Shown here: positions 10,501 through 21,360 of the stretch, piece by piece | How positions within the stretch are numbered: the stretch's first letter is position 1 | Layout of the letters: every line of letters begins with the position of its first letter | Assembly (NCBI RefSeq): GCF_003945595.2 | Contig: NW_024104620.1 | Location: 3,839,927-3,903,926 of the forward strand | From: Pipra filicauda | Taxonomy: Eukaryota; Chordata; Aves; Passeriformes; Pipridae | DNA: 64,000 nt | Direction: 5' to 3' | Made by a program: the position numbers and the translations under genes | The notes under the pieces: generated by a model | Told to the model about the DNA's origin: nothing | The model's input: only the letters and a program-made list of their open reading frames with translations | Databases searched by the model: none

Positions 10501-10904
10501 TCTCATGTTCAGAAAGGAAACACAGCAACTCTGGCAACAAAACTAAAGAAAAAAAGGAACACACCAGACCAAGGGCGACCTGGAGTGGAGGCGCAGACAC
10601 TTTTCCAGCAGCACACATTCCCTCCCTCCCCTGGCAGCCTCAGCCCAGCAAAGGAACAACTCTCCCTGGCTGCTGCTCTCTGATGCAGCACCGTTGTGGC
10701 CCCACTGGCACAGAGAATCCCACAGTGCCCAGCGGGCTGCAGGTACCCAGGCAGTGGGCTGGCAGGGAACATGCTCTGACACGTGTGTCCCTGCACATGC
10801 AGGACCCAGTACCCACACACACCTCGCAAACGTGTGCCGAGCACAGCAAACTCCCTCGCCGTGGCCGAGGAACTGTCAGGAGAACACAAGCAAAAGCTGC
10901 TTCT

Positions 10905-11100
10905 TGACAGCGAGTCATTTATATTTTAGCTTCGTTCCATTATCCTAACGAATCCTTCATCAGCAGATGCAATATTAACAGCAGAAAATCAGCTCATTAC
11001 ATCCGGGGGGATTTCATCAAGTTGACAATCATATATGCAGCTACCCGAGCCTGGAGAGGACAGGGCTCTCGTTATTTAGTTATCCTGGTTTCATCTTAGA
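10905..11100. promoter_or_regulatory. candidate conserved non-coding element
   Basis: AT-rich with short motif-like words: TTGACAGCGAGTCATTTA, CCATTATCC, GCAATATTAAC, CTCATTACATCC, GTTGACAATC, CATATATGCAG and GTTATTTAGTTATCC. TGACAG and TTGACA are MEIS/TALE-type cores and TTATC is GATA-type. The complexity is high for AT-rich DNA, which favours a conserved element over simple repeat. Confidence 0.4.
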
Positions 11101-11102
11101 GG

Positions 11103-11152
11103 CTTTTTCTTTCTTTCTTCCTTTCTTCCTTTTTTTGGTTTTTTTTTTTTTG
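11103..11152. repeat. CT-/T-rich low-complexity tract
   Basis: Runs of (TTTC)n-like sequence followed by a T run, all pyrimidine apart from two G. Confidence 0.85.
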
Positions 11153-12650
11153 AGGGGACGGTGTCCCAAACAACCCCCAGACCCCTGAGCTTTCAAGATG
11201 CTGGTCCACAGACAGATCCACTCAGCTGGGAAATGCTCCAGCCCATCTACAGGAGCAGCAGCTGTTAAGAGGAGAAAAAAACCCTCTCACAATCTGCACC
11301 CTCTGCAGCTCTGAGGACATTCTCTGTGGAGTTCTGACTCCAGGAGAGGGTTTCCATCCTATGTAGCTCCTGCCTTGTGTCCAGGAGCATATGGAGTGGC
11401 TGCTCTGGTTCTTCTGCTCCAGGCAGGACTCCCCACTTCATGCTCTGAAGGGTCTCTCTCTGCAGTGTCCCCAGAGGGATAAGACACATTTAAATAGCCT
11501 GGGATTTCATGAACTTCCCAGGCAAGGAGCAGAAGAGTCAGTCCAGGTGAGTTGAAGGCAAGAAGAACAGAGTAACAGGGAGAGTTGAAGGCTGAGTTCA
11601 GGAGATTTTGGGGCTCTTTTCCTCTCCTGCCTTGTCTAGGGAGCATTAAACAGCACAGCTGAGGCAGCCAGAGCAGGCTGACAGGGCACCTTTAGATGCT
11701 GCACTAGAACACACCTGGAATAATCCAAATATCATCCTGTGAAACATCGAGGTGAAAACTTTGAGTATTTGCCCTACTTCCCCCACATACTCTTGCTTTA
11801 AAATTATGGAAATGGGCACAGATATTTTGGGTTCCTTCTGTTTTTCACAGTCATCTTGGGACTGCAGGCTGAGAAGCCCTGCAGCATGAATACTGCTTGA
11901 AAATTACCTTCCTGCTCTGCCTCCCCTACTAAGGGTCTTCCTCAAAAACAGCAGCCCAAGAAATCCTTGGTATCCCCAGTCTGAAGAGCCACTGCCTGCA
12001 GCCTCAGGATTCCTCACTGCCTACTAAGGAGCTTTTCTGCCCACCCTGAGATTCCCTGGAGGAACAGGGATCTCCTGCTGTTCTCACTCACACGTGGTGG
12101 GTGCCTTTGCCACCATGGCATTCCCAAGCCTGGTGATTTCAGCTGGAGAGCAGCTAACTGGCTTCCAGGACTTCTTCTCCATCAAGGGATGAAGCTGGAG
12201 AGACCAGTCTGGAGTTGGACATGCACCACTCCTGGCAGACACCAGCTTCTGGACAAGCCTCTCTGCTGCTCAGCCTCAACCACCCAACACAGCTGAAGGA
12301 AGAAGTTGAGCTCATCTCCTCCAGCTCAGAGGGGGCTGGGATGGGCACTGCACATTTTCCCAGCAGGACTGGATTTCTGCACAGCAAGGAATATGTTCCT
12401 GGGATGTCAACTCCAATCTCTACTGCGCTCTGACAGATTTAAGCTCCAGTTTGTCCGACAACATCCCAAAGTGTAAGAAACTGGGGGCAGACTCTCTAAT
12501 CAGGCTGTAGGACAAAGGCCCGGTCTGACCCTGTCACTTCCACTTACTCTTGCTGTCCGTCTTGCTCCCCCCACCCTCTCGGCAGCCTCCCTGCCCACCC
12601 TGGGCTGCCCTCCCTTCCCTAACACAGCTGGGCTAATCCTGCTCCTCCCG
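11153..12650. other. non-coding, nothing recognised
   Basis: About 1.5 kb of average-composition sequence with no gene, repeat family or structured element recognised. Confidence 0.55.
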
Positions 12651-12654
12651 CGTC

Positions 12655-12790
12655 CAGCGCAAATCCTCCCCAGAGTAAACCAATCCTGGGAATTTTTATT
12701 AGATTATCAGCCTGCCAGCTCAGTGCTGGCTGGACTAATCCTAATCAGGACTGATTTCTATTAGCCAGCTTCAGGGAGGAGCTGTGCTGT
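12655..12790. promoter_or_regulatory. candidate regulatory block with hairpin and TAATCC
   Basis: A compact block with ATTAGATTATCAG, an inverted repeat GCCAGC (12714-12719) / GCTGGC (12725-12730), TAATCC at 12736-12741 followed directly by TAATCAGG, and a second TTAGCCAGC. The paired TAAT cores next to a hairpin resemble homeodomain-bound enhancer cores. Function is inferred. Confidence 0.35.
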
Positions 12791-12799
12791 CCCAGCACC

Positions 12800-14370
12800 C
12801 CAGGCCCACACTGGGGGAGCCCGAGGCCTTTTAGCTCATTCTATACAAATTTTCCTTTTAGAAAGGAACAAATTTAGCCTGGGATCACCAGCAAAGTTTG
12901 CATGTGGGCTGTGTGGGCAGCCACGGGGCAAACTGTCCCCACCTCATCACTGAGCTGCAAGAGAAGCCGAAGGGGTCCAGGCTCCACAGCCCCTCCGGCC
13001 CCAGCTCCAGGCCGGTGTGGCCAGTTAGTGCCACATGGAAAGATGCTTTGTGGCAGGGGACGTGAGCCTGCTGGGGAGCGGGCTGAGATGATGGGCTCAT
13101 TTCAGACAGGAGGACAAGCAGCCGCAGCTCGAGTGCCCAGGACAGAGTTCGCAGTGCTGGCTGAGTCAGCGAGGTCTCCATGCCCCATTACCCATGCCCA
13201 AAGCAATCTACTCTCACTTCCCTCCCCATTCTACTAAAGCAAACTGTCGCTCAGGTATTTCTCCCCTAACCCCATTCCTGGCCCTGGAAGCGACCTGACT
13301 GAAAATGTTTGCTCTTTACTGAGGCTGGTGAAAGTTTTGCTGCCGACTTAACAGGATTTGAGTCGAGCCACGAGGGCAGCTTGAGCACGAGTTCACGAGC
13401 AGGGTGTTGAGAAGAGCAAGGCTTTGTCCCTGCCTCTGTCCCCTTGTCCCACTCACCCGCTCCGTGCCGAAAGCACAGCTATTCCCAGCAGCCCCCAGGG
13501 GACTCCACCGCACTTCTGAGCGCAGCCAGCGGCGCTGCAGCCGCTCCGCAGAGAGACAGACATCGCGCGGGGAGCGCTCGGCAGAGCCTCTCCTCCCAAA
13601 AGTGACCGCGGAGCTTTGAAACCTCCCAGAGAAGAGGGGTCATTTAAACCCAATTGCCGTTAAGCCTCTTCTAAACTTGTCTACTCATCCTCTCACAATC
13701 ACACCATCTTTATGCTGCCTCCCAAAGGAGGAGGAATCGCCTCTGGGACTGAGCTGCACCTCCCGGGCACCGCGGTTCTCTCTGACATGGTGCTCAAGCG
13801 AAGAGGTTGCCCTCCCATACAGCAACTGGAGGGACAGTGATGCACCAGACAGGGCTTCAAGCAAGTCAAAAGATGCCCCAGGCTGAGACCAAGGCTAAAT
13901 ATGCTTGGTCTAGACTAAATAGCCCCAGAACAGGAGCCAAGAGCCAAAGCCCTGCCTGGAGCTCCGGGCGCTGCCCCTCTCAGCTTTGTGGGGGGGAAGC
14001 ACCACGTAACCCCAACAAGGGAAGCATCTTCTAAAGGAGCAGCTCCACAGCCTCCAGACACTGGTGCTGCATCAACTCAGGACCTTGTTTTGTGCCTGGG
14101 GACATCAGTAAATCATGAGTAACTGTCCAGAACGTGAGGCTGTAAGTCAGCACAGCTCAAGCCTTGCTCTCCTTTCCGGCCAGGCTTACAGCACCAGTCC
14201 TACTCTGGTAGGTGGCAAGGTTTCCTAAGAGAGTTAACCAGATCCGGCTGGAATCAGAGGCTGCAGCAGGCTTCCTGATGTCAGAGAGAGAAATGGGGGA
14301 CTTGGCCCAAACCCTCCAGAAGCCACATCAAAAAGAGATGTGGGCGAGAGCCAAGAACAGATGATCCAAC
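12800..14370. other. non-coding, nothing recognised
   Basis: Average to GC-rich sequence; 13500-13620 contains moderately dense CG dinucleotides but is too short and weak to call an island. No coding exon, repeat family or RNA recognised. Confidence 0.5.
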
Positions 14371-14380
14371 TGTGAAAGGG

Positions 14381-14423
14381 CTTTGTGTGTGTATGTGTTT
14401 GTGTGTGTGCGTGCGTGCATGCG
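14381..14423. repeat. (TG)n microsatellite, imperfect
   Basis: Imperfect GT/TG repeat (TGTGTGTGTATGTG, GTGTGTGTGCGTGCGTGC) that can adopt Z-DNA. It is directly followed by a polypurine tract. Confidence 0.9.
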
Positions 14424-14505
14424 AGGAGAGAGGAAAAATCAAAAGAAAGAGAGAAAGGAAAGAGGAGGAGTAAGAACGAACAGAAAGATGGAAAGAAAAG
14501 GTGTG
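14424..14505. repeat. polypurine tract
   Basis: GA-rich run (GAAAGAGAGAAAGGAAAGAG and similar) adjoining the TG repeat. Confidence 0.75.
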
Positions 14506-14574
14506 GAGGCACGAGATCAGGAAGGGACCAGAGCTGTCACAGTGTGTGTGGCCTGCGTGCAGGCACGCGATGAA

Positions 14575-14645
14575 CAACAAAACATGGCAACGATATATAA
14601 TCGATGTCATGTGTTAATGATAAACACGGATCAGGAGAAACACTG
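14575..14645. promoter_or_regulatory. small AT-rich candidate regulatory core
   Basis: ATGGCAACGATATATAATCG contains a GGCAAC X-box half-site next to CGAT/ATCG arms around ATATA, followed by GTTAATGATAAACACGG, which has TAAT, GATA and FOX (TAAACAC) cores in 15 bp. It is short but unusually motif-dense. Confidence 0.25.
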
Positions 14646-14864
14646 GTTCTGCCTCGAGCACTCCCAGCCCGGATCTCAGAGTGCTGCAGAACTTGTTTCA
14701 GTAAGGCAGCACAGCTCCTTCAGCTTTGGTGGAGGCATGGTAGTGGGTATCCTTTGGAAAACCCTGCACACTCCTTGCTCTGCTGCAAACCTGGATGCTG
14801 CTCTGCTCCTGTGCATGGAGTGCTGCCACAGAGGCAAGGAGAAGGCAGCAGATTTCCATGGGGG

Positions 14865-14945
14865 AATTGGTGGAAGAGCTGTGGCTGGAGACCAGGAGGC
14901 TTGACTCCCAGTTCTGCGATTTAACCACCAAATCAAGGTTTAGCC
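14865..14945 (-). repeat. MIR-type SINE relic
   Basis: The words GCTGTGGCTGGAGACCAGGA, GGCTTGACTCCCAGTTCTGC and ATTTAACCACC match the reverse complement of the MIR segment that runs from the tail of the tRNA-derived head into the core. The copy is short and degraded. Confidence 0.6.
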
Positions 14946-14949
14946 TATT

Positions 14950-15685
14950 TAGAAGCAAAGCAGCACAAGCATTACACAGTGCTGGCAGGATGGGGTCACG
15001 ATCCCAGGCTCCTCACTCAGAACTAAACCCATCAACAGCAGACTGAGGGAAGAATCCTGTGACTGGGCTTTGCCCTCACTGCAGGAGGTTCCCATGATAT
15101 GGGGGTCTGCAATAGTTAAATCAGATTATGTATCTCTGCTGTAGGAGAGCAGCAGCTCACCCAAAACAGCTCCTCAACCTCTCCTTTCCCACCTTGCTGC
15201 CTGGGCCTCCCCCTTACATAACCTGGCAGGCAAACTCCAGGTAAAGGAGATGAGAGCCAGGGACCAGCCAAACCCAAACCTCTTGTTGAGATACATAGTC
15301 TGAGGGACAGAGAAAGAATACCAGGGCCTTTCTATCCAGAGCCTTGTACCATAGCCCAGCTGTTGGCCAAAAATGCTTGAGTACCATGGGTGGAGGTGAA
15401 AGGGAAGATGAGACATGCAGCAAACTGGGGACAAGAGAGAAAAGGGACTACGTGAGAGATACGACCAGGTGAACAGTGGGGACACCAAAAGATGACATGG
15501 GATAAACCCAACTTGCTTCTGTCCTTTACAAGGGCTCTGGTCTCAAGCAAGGACATTAATACACACCTGGCCTCACCATCCACACCGGCTGTGGTCAGGT
15601 AGGAATGTGTCCAGCTCCACGTCCCCTGGAAGCTGGGCCATGCCCAAATGCAATCAGGGAAAGTTTAGACTTTCCTCCCCCCACT
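14950..15685. other. non-coding, nothing recognised
   Basis: Average-composition sequence without recognised elements, ending at a T-rich run. Confidence 0.5.
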
Positions 15686-15689
15686 GCCT

Positions 15690-15718
15690 GTTTTTTTTTT
15701 CCTTTTTTTTTTTTTTCC
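15690..15718. repeat. poly-T tract, interrupted
   Basis: Two T runs separated by CC. Confidence 0.85.
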
Positions 15719-15850
15719 AATTTATCAGCAGATTGTGTGGAGCCGAGTGGCGCTCGCCTCACCCTGCTAAATAAAGCTTTGGTATTTCTGATAAAGCCAT
15801 CAAATTCCTTATCACGCTGACACAAAGAGCATTTAAAGAGACACACACAC
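15719..15850. promoter_or_regulatory. candidate enhancer with GATA-type sites
   Basis: The block contains TTTATCAGCAG, GCTAAATAAAGC, TTCTGATAAAGCC, CCTTATCACGC and ACACAAAGAGC. Three TTATC/GATAA cores within 90 bp plus a TTTG-type (SOX/TCF-like) word resemble a conserved enhancer core. It ends in a short (AC)n. Confidence 0.35.
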
Positions 15851-16465
15851 TCTCCAGCACCCTCCACTTCCCAGTCCCAGGCGCCTCAGGGTAACCTTTC
15901 CGAGCTAAAATGACAGGGGGGGAGCAGGGGGAGGTAGCTGTTGGATCTCTGTGTTTCCCAAGCCCCAAGCCCATGTTGTGAGGGGACCCAGCTTGTTTAA
16001 CCTTTAAAGAGGGAGGCTGGGTTCTGTCAGGCTGTCCTGAATACTGGGACAGATTCGATAGCTCTGTGTAAATAATGCAGGCTGAGATGTGGCATCAATA
16101 GAAATGCCCTGCAACAACAAGAATATTGACAGCCGGAAAATCCTATGAGGAGGACGGCAAACCCAAGTGTCCGTAGGTGCTTTTAAACCAGGAGAAGGGG
16201 AAGAGAACCAGAGATCTTGGGCTGTCACGAAGACACAACTGGGGCTGCCATTGCCTCTTGGATGTGCTTTTCCTCATGGTGGCAGGGTGTGAAAAGATAT
16301 GGCTGTGCCACAGCGTGGACTTTGGCACTGCCTTTTCCCTGCTCCACCAGCCTGGAACCTGCCCGGTCCCCTGGGCGATGTGAGCCGCCGGGAACTCCTG
16401 CTTCCCTCCCCGCAAACACAGCCCGCAGACATTCTCCCTCCTCTCCGCCACAGCACAGGCTGTTG
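15851..16465. other. non-coding, nothing recognised
   Basis: Average-composition sequence; no exon, repeat or RNA gene recognised. Confidence 0.5.
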
Positions 16466-16467
16466 TT

Positions 16468-16620
16468 TAACCTTCAAATTTATTATTTTTAATTATTTTG
16501 ATTTATAAAAGCGTGCGGCAGTTAAAACCACATTAAATAAACTCAGCGTTACGGCGCTTAACAAACACACATAACTTTGGACTTCTGAGGACTCCATAAA
16601 ATAATCATCTGCCTGGAAGT
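16468..16620. promoter_or_regulatory. candidate conserved non-coding element
   Basis: AT-rich and motif-dense: ATTATTTTTAATTATTTTG, GATTTATAAAAGCG, GCAGTTAAAACC, CATTAAATAAAC, GCGCTTAACAAAC and AAATAATCATC. Isolated CG dinucleotides within AT-rich sequence (AAGCGTGCGG, GTTACGGCGC) suggest selective retention. A GC-rich proline-type run follows at 16625-16660. Confidence 0.4.
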
Positions 16621-16904
16621 CGCTGCAGCCGCCCGCCCGCGCCTGCCCCGGCGCGCTCCCCACCACCACCACACACCCACAGCCACAGCCACACGCCCCT
16701 AATCCAGAGGGATATTTCAGGCTCTGACCTTCCCTTCCCCAAAGGTGTTTCATCCCATCTTACACGCTGCTGAGATTTCAACAGGAGAGCTCACGGTGTT
16801 CTGATACCATGAGAAAAATCGAGCGGCATTAGGTCCCTCCTGCCTTGGCAGGTCTCAAATCCAGCTCTGAGCACCAGCCCCTCTCCTTGCTAAGCAAACA
16901 AACA

Positions 16905-16970
16905 AGCCTGGAGGAGGTGAAGAAGAAACAAGGAAAGAGAGGAAGGAGAAAAAGAATGAATAAAAAAGTG
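16905..16970. repeat. purine-rich tract
   Basis: GA/A-rich run on the plus strand (GAAGAAGAAACAAGGAAAG and similar). Confidence 0.65.
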
Positions 16971-17339
16971 AGAACACCAGTCTGGTAAACTCCACCCAGG
17001 ATCCCATTGGGAAAGGCTGTTTTAGGACCTAATCCAGCGTTAATGAGATCTCTGCTTCCAATGCCTCTGCACAAACCCTCTGCCACCAGCTGAATGCTGG
17101 GGGTGTGGGCTCTGCCTCGCAGCCCCTCTCCCCACCTGCCAACACATCCCAGAGATGTGGAGAGCACACAGCATCCTCCTCCCATCCGTCCCTTGCTTCC
17201 AGAGGCAATAAAACACGCCGATGCTTTCAAATCCCAATCACCTGCTGTTTCTCAGCATGGCAGGGCCATCCCAAGCAACTCAGTGGGTGGGCCTGAGACA
17301 CACGCAGAAAGTTGAGGGAAGAGACTCCCCTGTTTCATT
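16971..17339. other. non-coding, nothing recognised
   Basis: Plain sequence between a purine tract and the next AT-rich core. Confidence 0.5.
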
Positions 17340-17425
17340 GGCATCTGCAGTGAAACATCAGTGATTTACACAGGAAGTAGGTGAAGAGCAATTATAATTG
17401 ATTGGGAATCATTTCCTGATGGTGT
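17340..17425. promoter_or_regulatory. AT-rich core with 12-bp perfect palindrome
   Basis: CAATTATAATTG at 17389-17400 is its own reverse complement and presents ATTA and TAAT cores back to back. GTGATTTACAC lies upstream, and GATTGGG (a CCAAT-box complement) and GAATCATTTCC lie downstream. This would suit a homeodomain dimer. Confidence 0.35.
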
Positions 17426-19005
17426 CTGGGTATGACGGATGGTGCCGGCCGACTGCTGAAGGACAGCAGGCGCTGGAAGAGACAATCTGTAGTTCCCGTC
17501 CGCTGGGCTGAGTGTGCCACAAACCACCAAACCCTCCTCTGCTCAGAGACACGGCTCTCCCCAGACCAACCCGGCCCTCGAGCTGAGCCTCTGGTCCCTT
17601 GGTGGCCACGGTTTGACACCGAACCTTGCTGTGCTCTGGTACAGCACGATGCTGGAGTTACCTGCCACCCATGAGAACTGCAAGGGAAAAATTCCCGTGC
17701 GCACTGCAAGTGCTAACGCACATCCTACACTTCCCCTCTTTTCTCTAGAACCTAATACATATATAGTACAGTGACATTTCACATCTCTGCAGCAACTCAC
17801 GCCCAAGCCCATGTTACCTCACGGATGATATTCCTGAATGCCTATCACTCCTCATAAGGAAGAGCAGAACAAAACTCATAAACAAATCCTTTTGTTAAAA
17901 AGTCACAAGCAAGTATCCCAAATGCCTGCTTCAAGCAGAATTTTACGCTCCAACAGAAGCTCCATGAACCTCTCCAGGAAACTCTCCAGCAGACATGAAA
18001 GGCGTTTGGAGGCTGCAGTGATGGTAGAGATTTATAAATGGGGAAACTTAGTCACTGGAGATTAACATGATTGACTGAGATAGCCCCGTCCTTGGCAGAA
18101 CTGAGGAGGAGCTCATTCCCGCACACCTCCTGCTCCAACCACCGACTCGTCCTGCCTTGCACTTGGCAACGAGAACAGTGACACTCTGCCACAGTTTGGG
18201 CTCAGGAAATGAATTTTTAGGCTTGACAGGTGTTGGGGGTTTTGATGTTTTAGTTGGGTTTTTTCCCCCATGAAGTATGTGCTTTTGTAGTGAGCTACTG
18301 GAGAGGATGGAGAGAGCTGGATGTGGGGCAGAGGGGGAGGACACTGTGCTGACCTCCTTGCCCTTAGTTTGGATTTTGTTCCCCTGGGAAGAGTCCCACG
18401 TGCGCTGCGAGTGCTGGGAGCTGAGACAAGGGACCCAGACATGCTAAATATAAAGGCTACAGGACTGAAGAGGGTTTGTGGGTTGTTGTTCATGGGGAGG
18501 GGTGGAGGTAAAGGAGGGGGCTGGGTCACAAACTGCCTGCAGTCACAGTAGCCTGTCAATAAATTTTGCATTCACTTTACTTTCCGACAGGGATTCATTC
18601 CCTAATATGGGGCTGGCAGCTTTCTGGGTTATTTCGAGTGTGTGTGATAAAGTTCCCTGGATACTGATGGCTTCCTAGGATCAGGATTCTGAAAAAAACC
18701 CAGCAACATGCCTTGATGTGTGGGGTGAAGAGAGGAACCATGGCTAATTACAGGCTTTTCTGCGAAACGAGGCGGTACAGGGGGGTGAAACTCAGTCCCT
18801 TCGTCTAGGACAGAGCTCTCTGGAGCCAGGAGCCGAATCCTTCTGCTAAAGAGAGTGCCCTGAAGATTTTATCATGTGCCAAAGCCTTTCCTGCAGAGAC
18901 TCCAAGCACGGAGGGGAGGCAACCTCACACCCTCCTTTCTGGCCGCTCCATTACGCCTGACCCTCGTGCATCAGGTGAACGCTGAGGATGAGACAGCCCC
19001 TGCCC
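17426..19005. other. mostly plain non-coding sequence
   Basis: No gene recognised. At 18010-18060, TTATAAATGGGGAAAC vaguely resembles a MIR core, and 18555-18680 is AT-richer with AATAAATTTTGC and GTGATAAAG. Neither is strong enough for a separate call. Confidence 0.45.
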
Positions 19006-19014
19006 TGAGGCGGC

Positions 19015-19180
19015 CGGGCTAAAATATCACAGGCAGGCAAAGGGAAATCAAGGCTGAGGGAGATGATTTCATCTCCTGATGACTTGTTTAAGGTTAGATG
19101 GGTCATGGCAGAGCCAAGAGGAGAAGCTGGGTCCCCAAACCAGCACTCACATGCTCTGGGTTGCGCTGTCTTCCCCACCT
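19015..19180 (-). repeat. MIR-type SINE relic
   Basis: Read on the plus strand, GATGACTTGTTTAAGG, GTCATGGCAGAGCCAAG, GAGAAGCTGGGTCCC and ACATGCTCTGG follow the order of a reverse-complemented MIR (core, then the variable A/B-box-proximal end). It is heavily diverged. Confidence 0.6.
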
Positions 19181-20980
19181 TCTGGCAGTCATTTCAGAGG
19201 CCCTGAGAGACCTGCTCCTTGCACTCTGATAAGGCGAATTATCTCCCATCTATTCCCAGATGATTTCCTTAAACCTACCCCCCCCAGCAGCCCCCACACT
19301 CCATTACTGACAGCTCTGGAGTACTTGTCTAACCAGAGCCTCTGCTTTGCTCTTACTCTCTCAGCTTTATGACTTAGCTGTGTTTGGTATATGGGGGAAT
19401 TCTCCCAACAAAATGTGGCCTCAGAGAGATCTGCTCATGCCAGGCTGTGCCAAGGTGAGCTCCATGCTCTGCCCAGAAGTGGGCTTTCTGAACCAAATCT
19501 CTGTTTTCTAAAGCTCAGGAGTGGAAGTCCTCAAAGCTGGCCCCAGCAAATGTCTTTAGGGGTCCTTCTGACTTGGATTAGCTTTTAAGAAGAATGAAGT
19601 GAAGTGTGCCACAGATAATATGCCATGATTGCAAACATGTCCGGCCCTCTCACCTCCTCCCTGACCCAACCCCAGGCAGCATTCCTGTGGGGAGTTAGAG
19701 CTGTGCCACCCAACCTACTGCCCAGGAATGGCAGGGAGCCTTCCGTGGGCTCCTCTCCAAGAGTCCCTCGGGCCAGAGGCCACTTTCTGCTGTGCCTGGA
19801 GAGGCTGCCAGCTCCCGTCACCCGCAGCACTGGGCAGGGAATCCCAAGCTTACCTTCCTCTGCAATGCTCAGCTGAGACTCCTGAGGGCAGCTCTGAAGA
19901 GAAAGGGATTGAGAACCCGCAGAACCAAAGCTGCTGCCACACCTGTTGGCTTGGAGCAGCCAGTCTTTGGGGACACCTCAGTGAACTGAGCCTGGAGAGG
20001 TCTCGGTCCTCATCACCAGACTGGTGGGTGAGGACAGGACGAGGCTCAAGGGAAGGAGATCTCTGAGTGAGCAGGTGGACAAGGGCACTCACCACGCCAC
20101 GGTGGCTTGCAGAGGAGAACCCACGTTTGCATACGTTTCAAGTGAGCACATTTTCCCTGGAATTTGCAGCAGGCAGGGAGTGTGCCCGCGGTCCCACACC
20201 GCAGCACAGCCAGCAAGCGGCAACTTGCTAATCTGCCATAACACGATCATTTACGTTCGTGTGAATGTACCCTTGGATCCCATTGCAGTGTTAACCTCAG
20301 TGTCCTGGCCAAAATCCATCTCAAGCCACTGCATGCTGCCTACAGAAATCCCCCAGTCCGTTTCCAAAGTGGAGGGTCAGGTTCCTCACATCCTGCCCTG
20401 GGCTGTGGGCAGTGCTGCTGCCAACACCAAGGACAAAAGTGCCAAAGTCTGGGGTAGGGGTAGAAACCCAGGAGATAAAGAGGGAACACCACCACAGATT
20501 TGGATTGGGGAAAATGTTATCCCTGCCTCAAATCAGAGGAGACCATAGAAACAGAGAAAGAGAAGGTCCCAGCTGGGGATTTAACACCCACTCCAGCCCT
20601 CTGGCACCTCCTTCTCCCAAGCTGGAGGCAAAGGCAGCAGCACCTGAGCACAAGGATCTCCCTCCCTGGTGACCATGGTGTTCCCCCAGGGACACAGTGG
20701 CTCTCCTGTAGCCACTGCTTGCTTTGGGCACTGAGGCCACCCACACGGATCCTGCAGCCCTGCCATCCCAAAGGCCTGGCACTGCCCCAGCCAGGGAGGG
20801 AGCAGCCATCAGGATGGCCAAGGTGCTCTCATCCAAGAGAGGAGACAAGGAGGGCCCTGTGACAACCCAACTCTGCAGCTGGACAGGGCAGGCAGGGGAA
20901 GACATTTTGGAAGTGCTCCCCAGCATGCCTACGGCCCCAAGAACAAAGCTATGGGGAGAATGGTGCAGTGCTCTACCAGC
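19181..20980. other. non-coding, nothing recognised
   Basis: About 1.8 kb of average to GC-rich sequence. Overlapping open frames of up to 174 codons are present in several frames on both strands without domains. No repeat family is recognised. Confidence 0.5.
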
Positions 20981-20984
20981 TGCT

Positions 20985-21360
20985 CTGAGACATGTCATTT
21001 ATTTATTTATATTATTATTTTAGCTTTGGGCACCAGCTAGTTTTGGGCCACAAGGGGTTAACCACAAAAGCTGCTTTCTCTGCCTTCGCTCTACCTCAAT
21101 TTCCACTGCTCCCATCACCTTCCTCCCCCACCCCCTGATCTTATGAAAAAAACCCATCAAAATAACTATTTTATGTCTCCAAATATGCAGATCATTTTCT
21201 TTAATGAAAGATGCTTGACGTCTCCGATCCAATTAATATGCAAATGCAGGCGAGGATTTATTTGTGACATTCTGTCTGGGTGAGAGAAAACAAAAAAGGC
21301 CTGTTAACCAAAACACTAATTGCTGTGACTGATTGTCACATATCATCATTTTCATAGGAT
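20985..21360. promoter_or_regulatory. candidate enhancer with POU octamer and hairpin
   Basis: A long AT-rich block. It holds TTTATTTATTTATATTATTA at its left edge, AAAATAACTATTTTATG, a perfect POU octamer ATGCAAAT (21238-21245) directly after AATTAAT, CACTAATTGC, and an inverted repeat TGTGAC (21324-21329) / GTCACA (21335-21340) around TGATT. Octamer plus adjacent TAAT is a common composite in neural and developmental enhancers. Length and motif density make this one of the better candidates. Confidence 0.45.
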
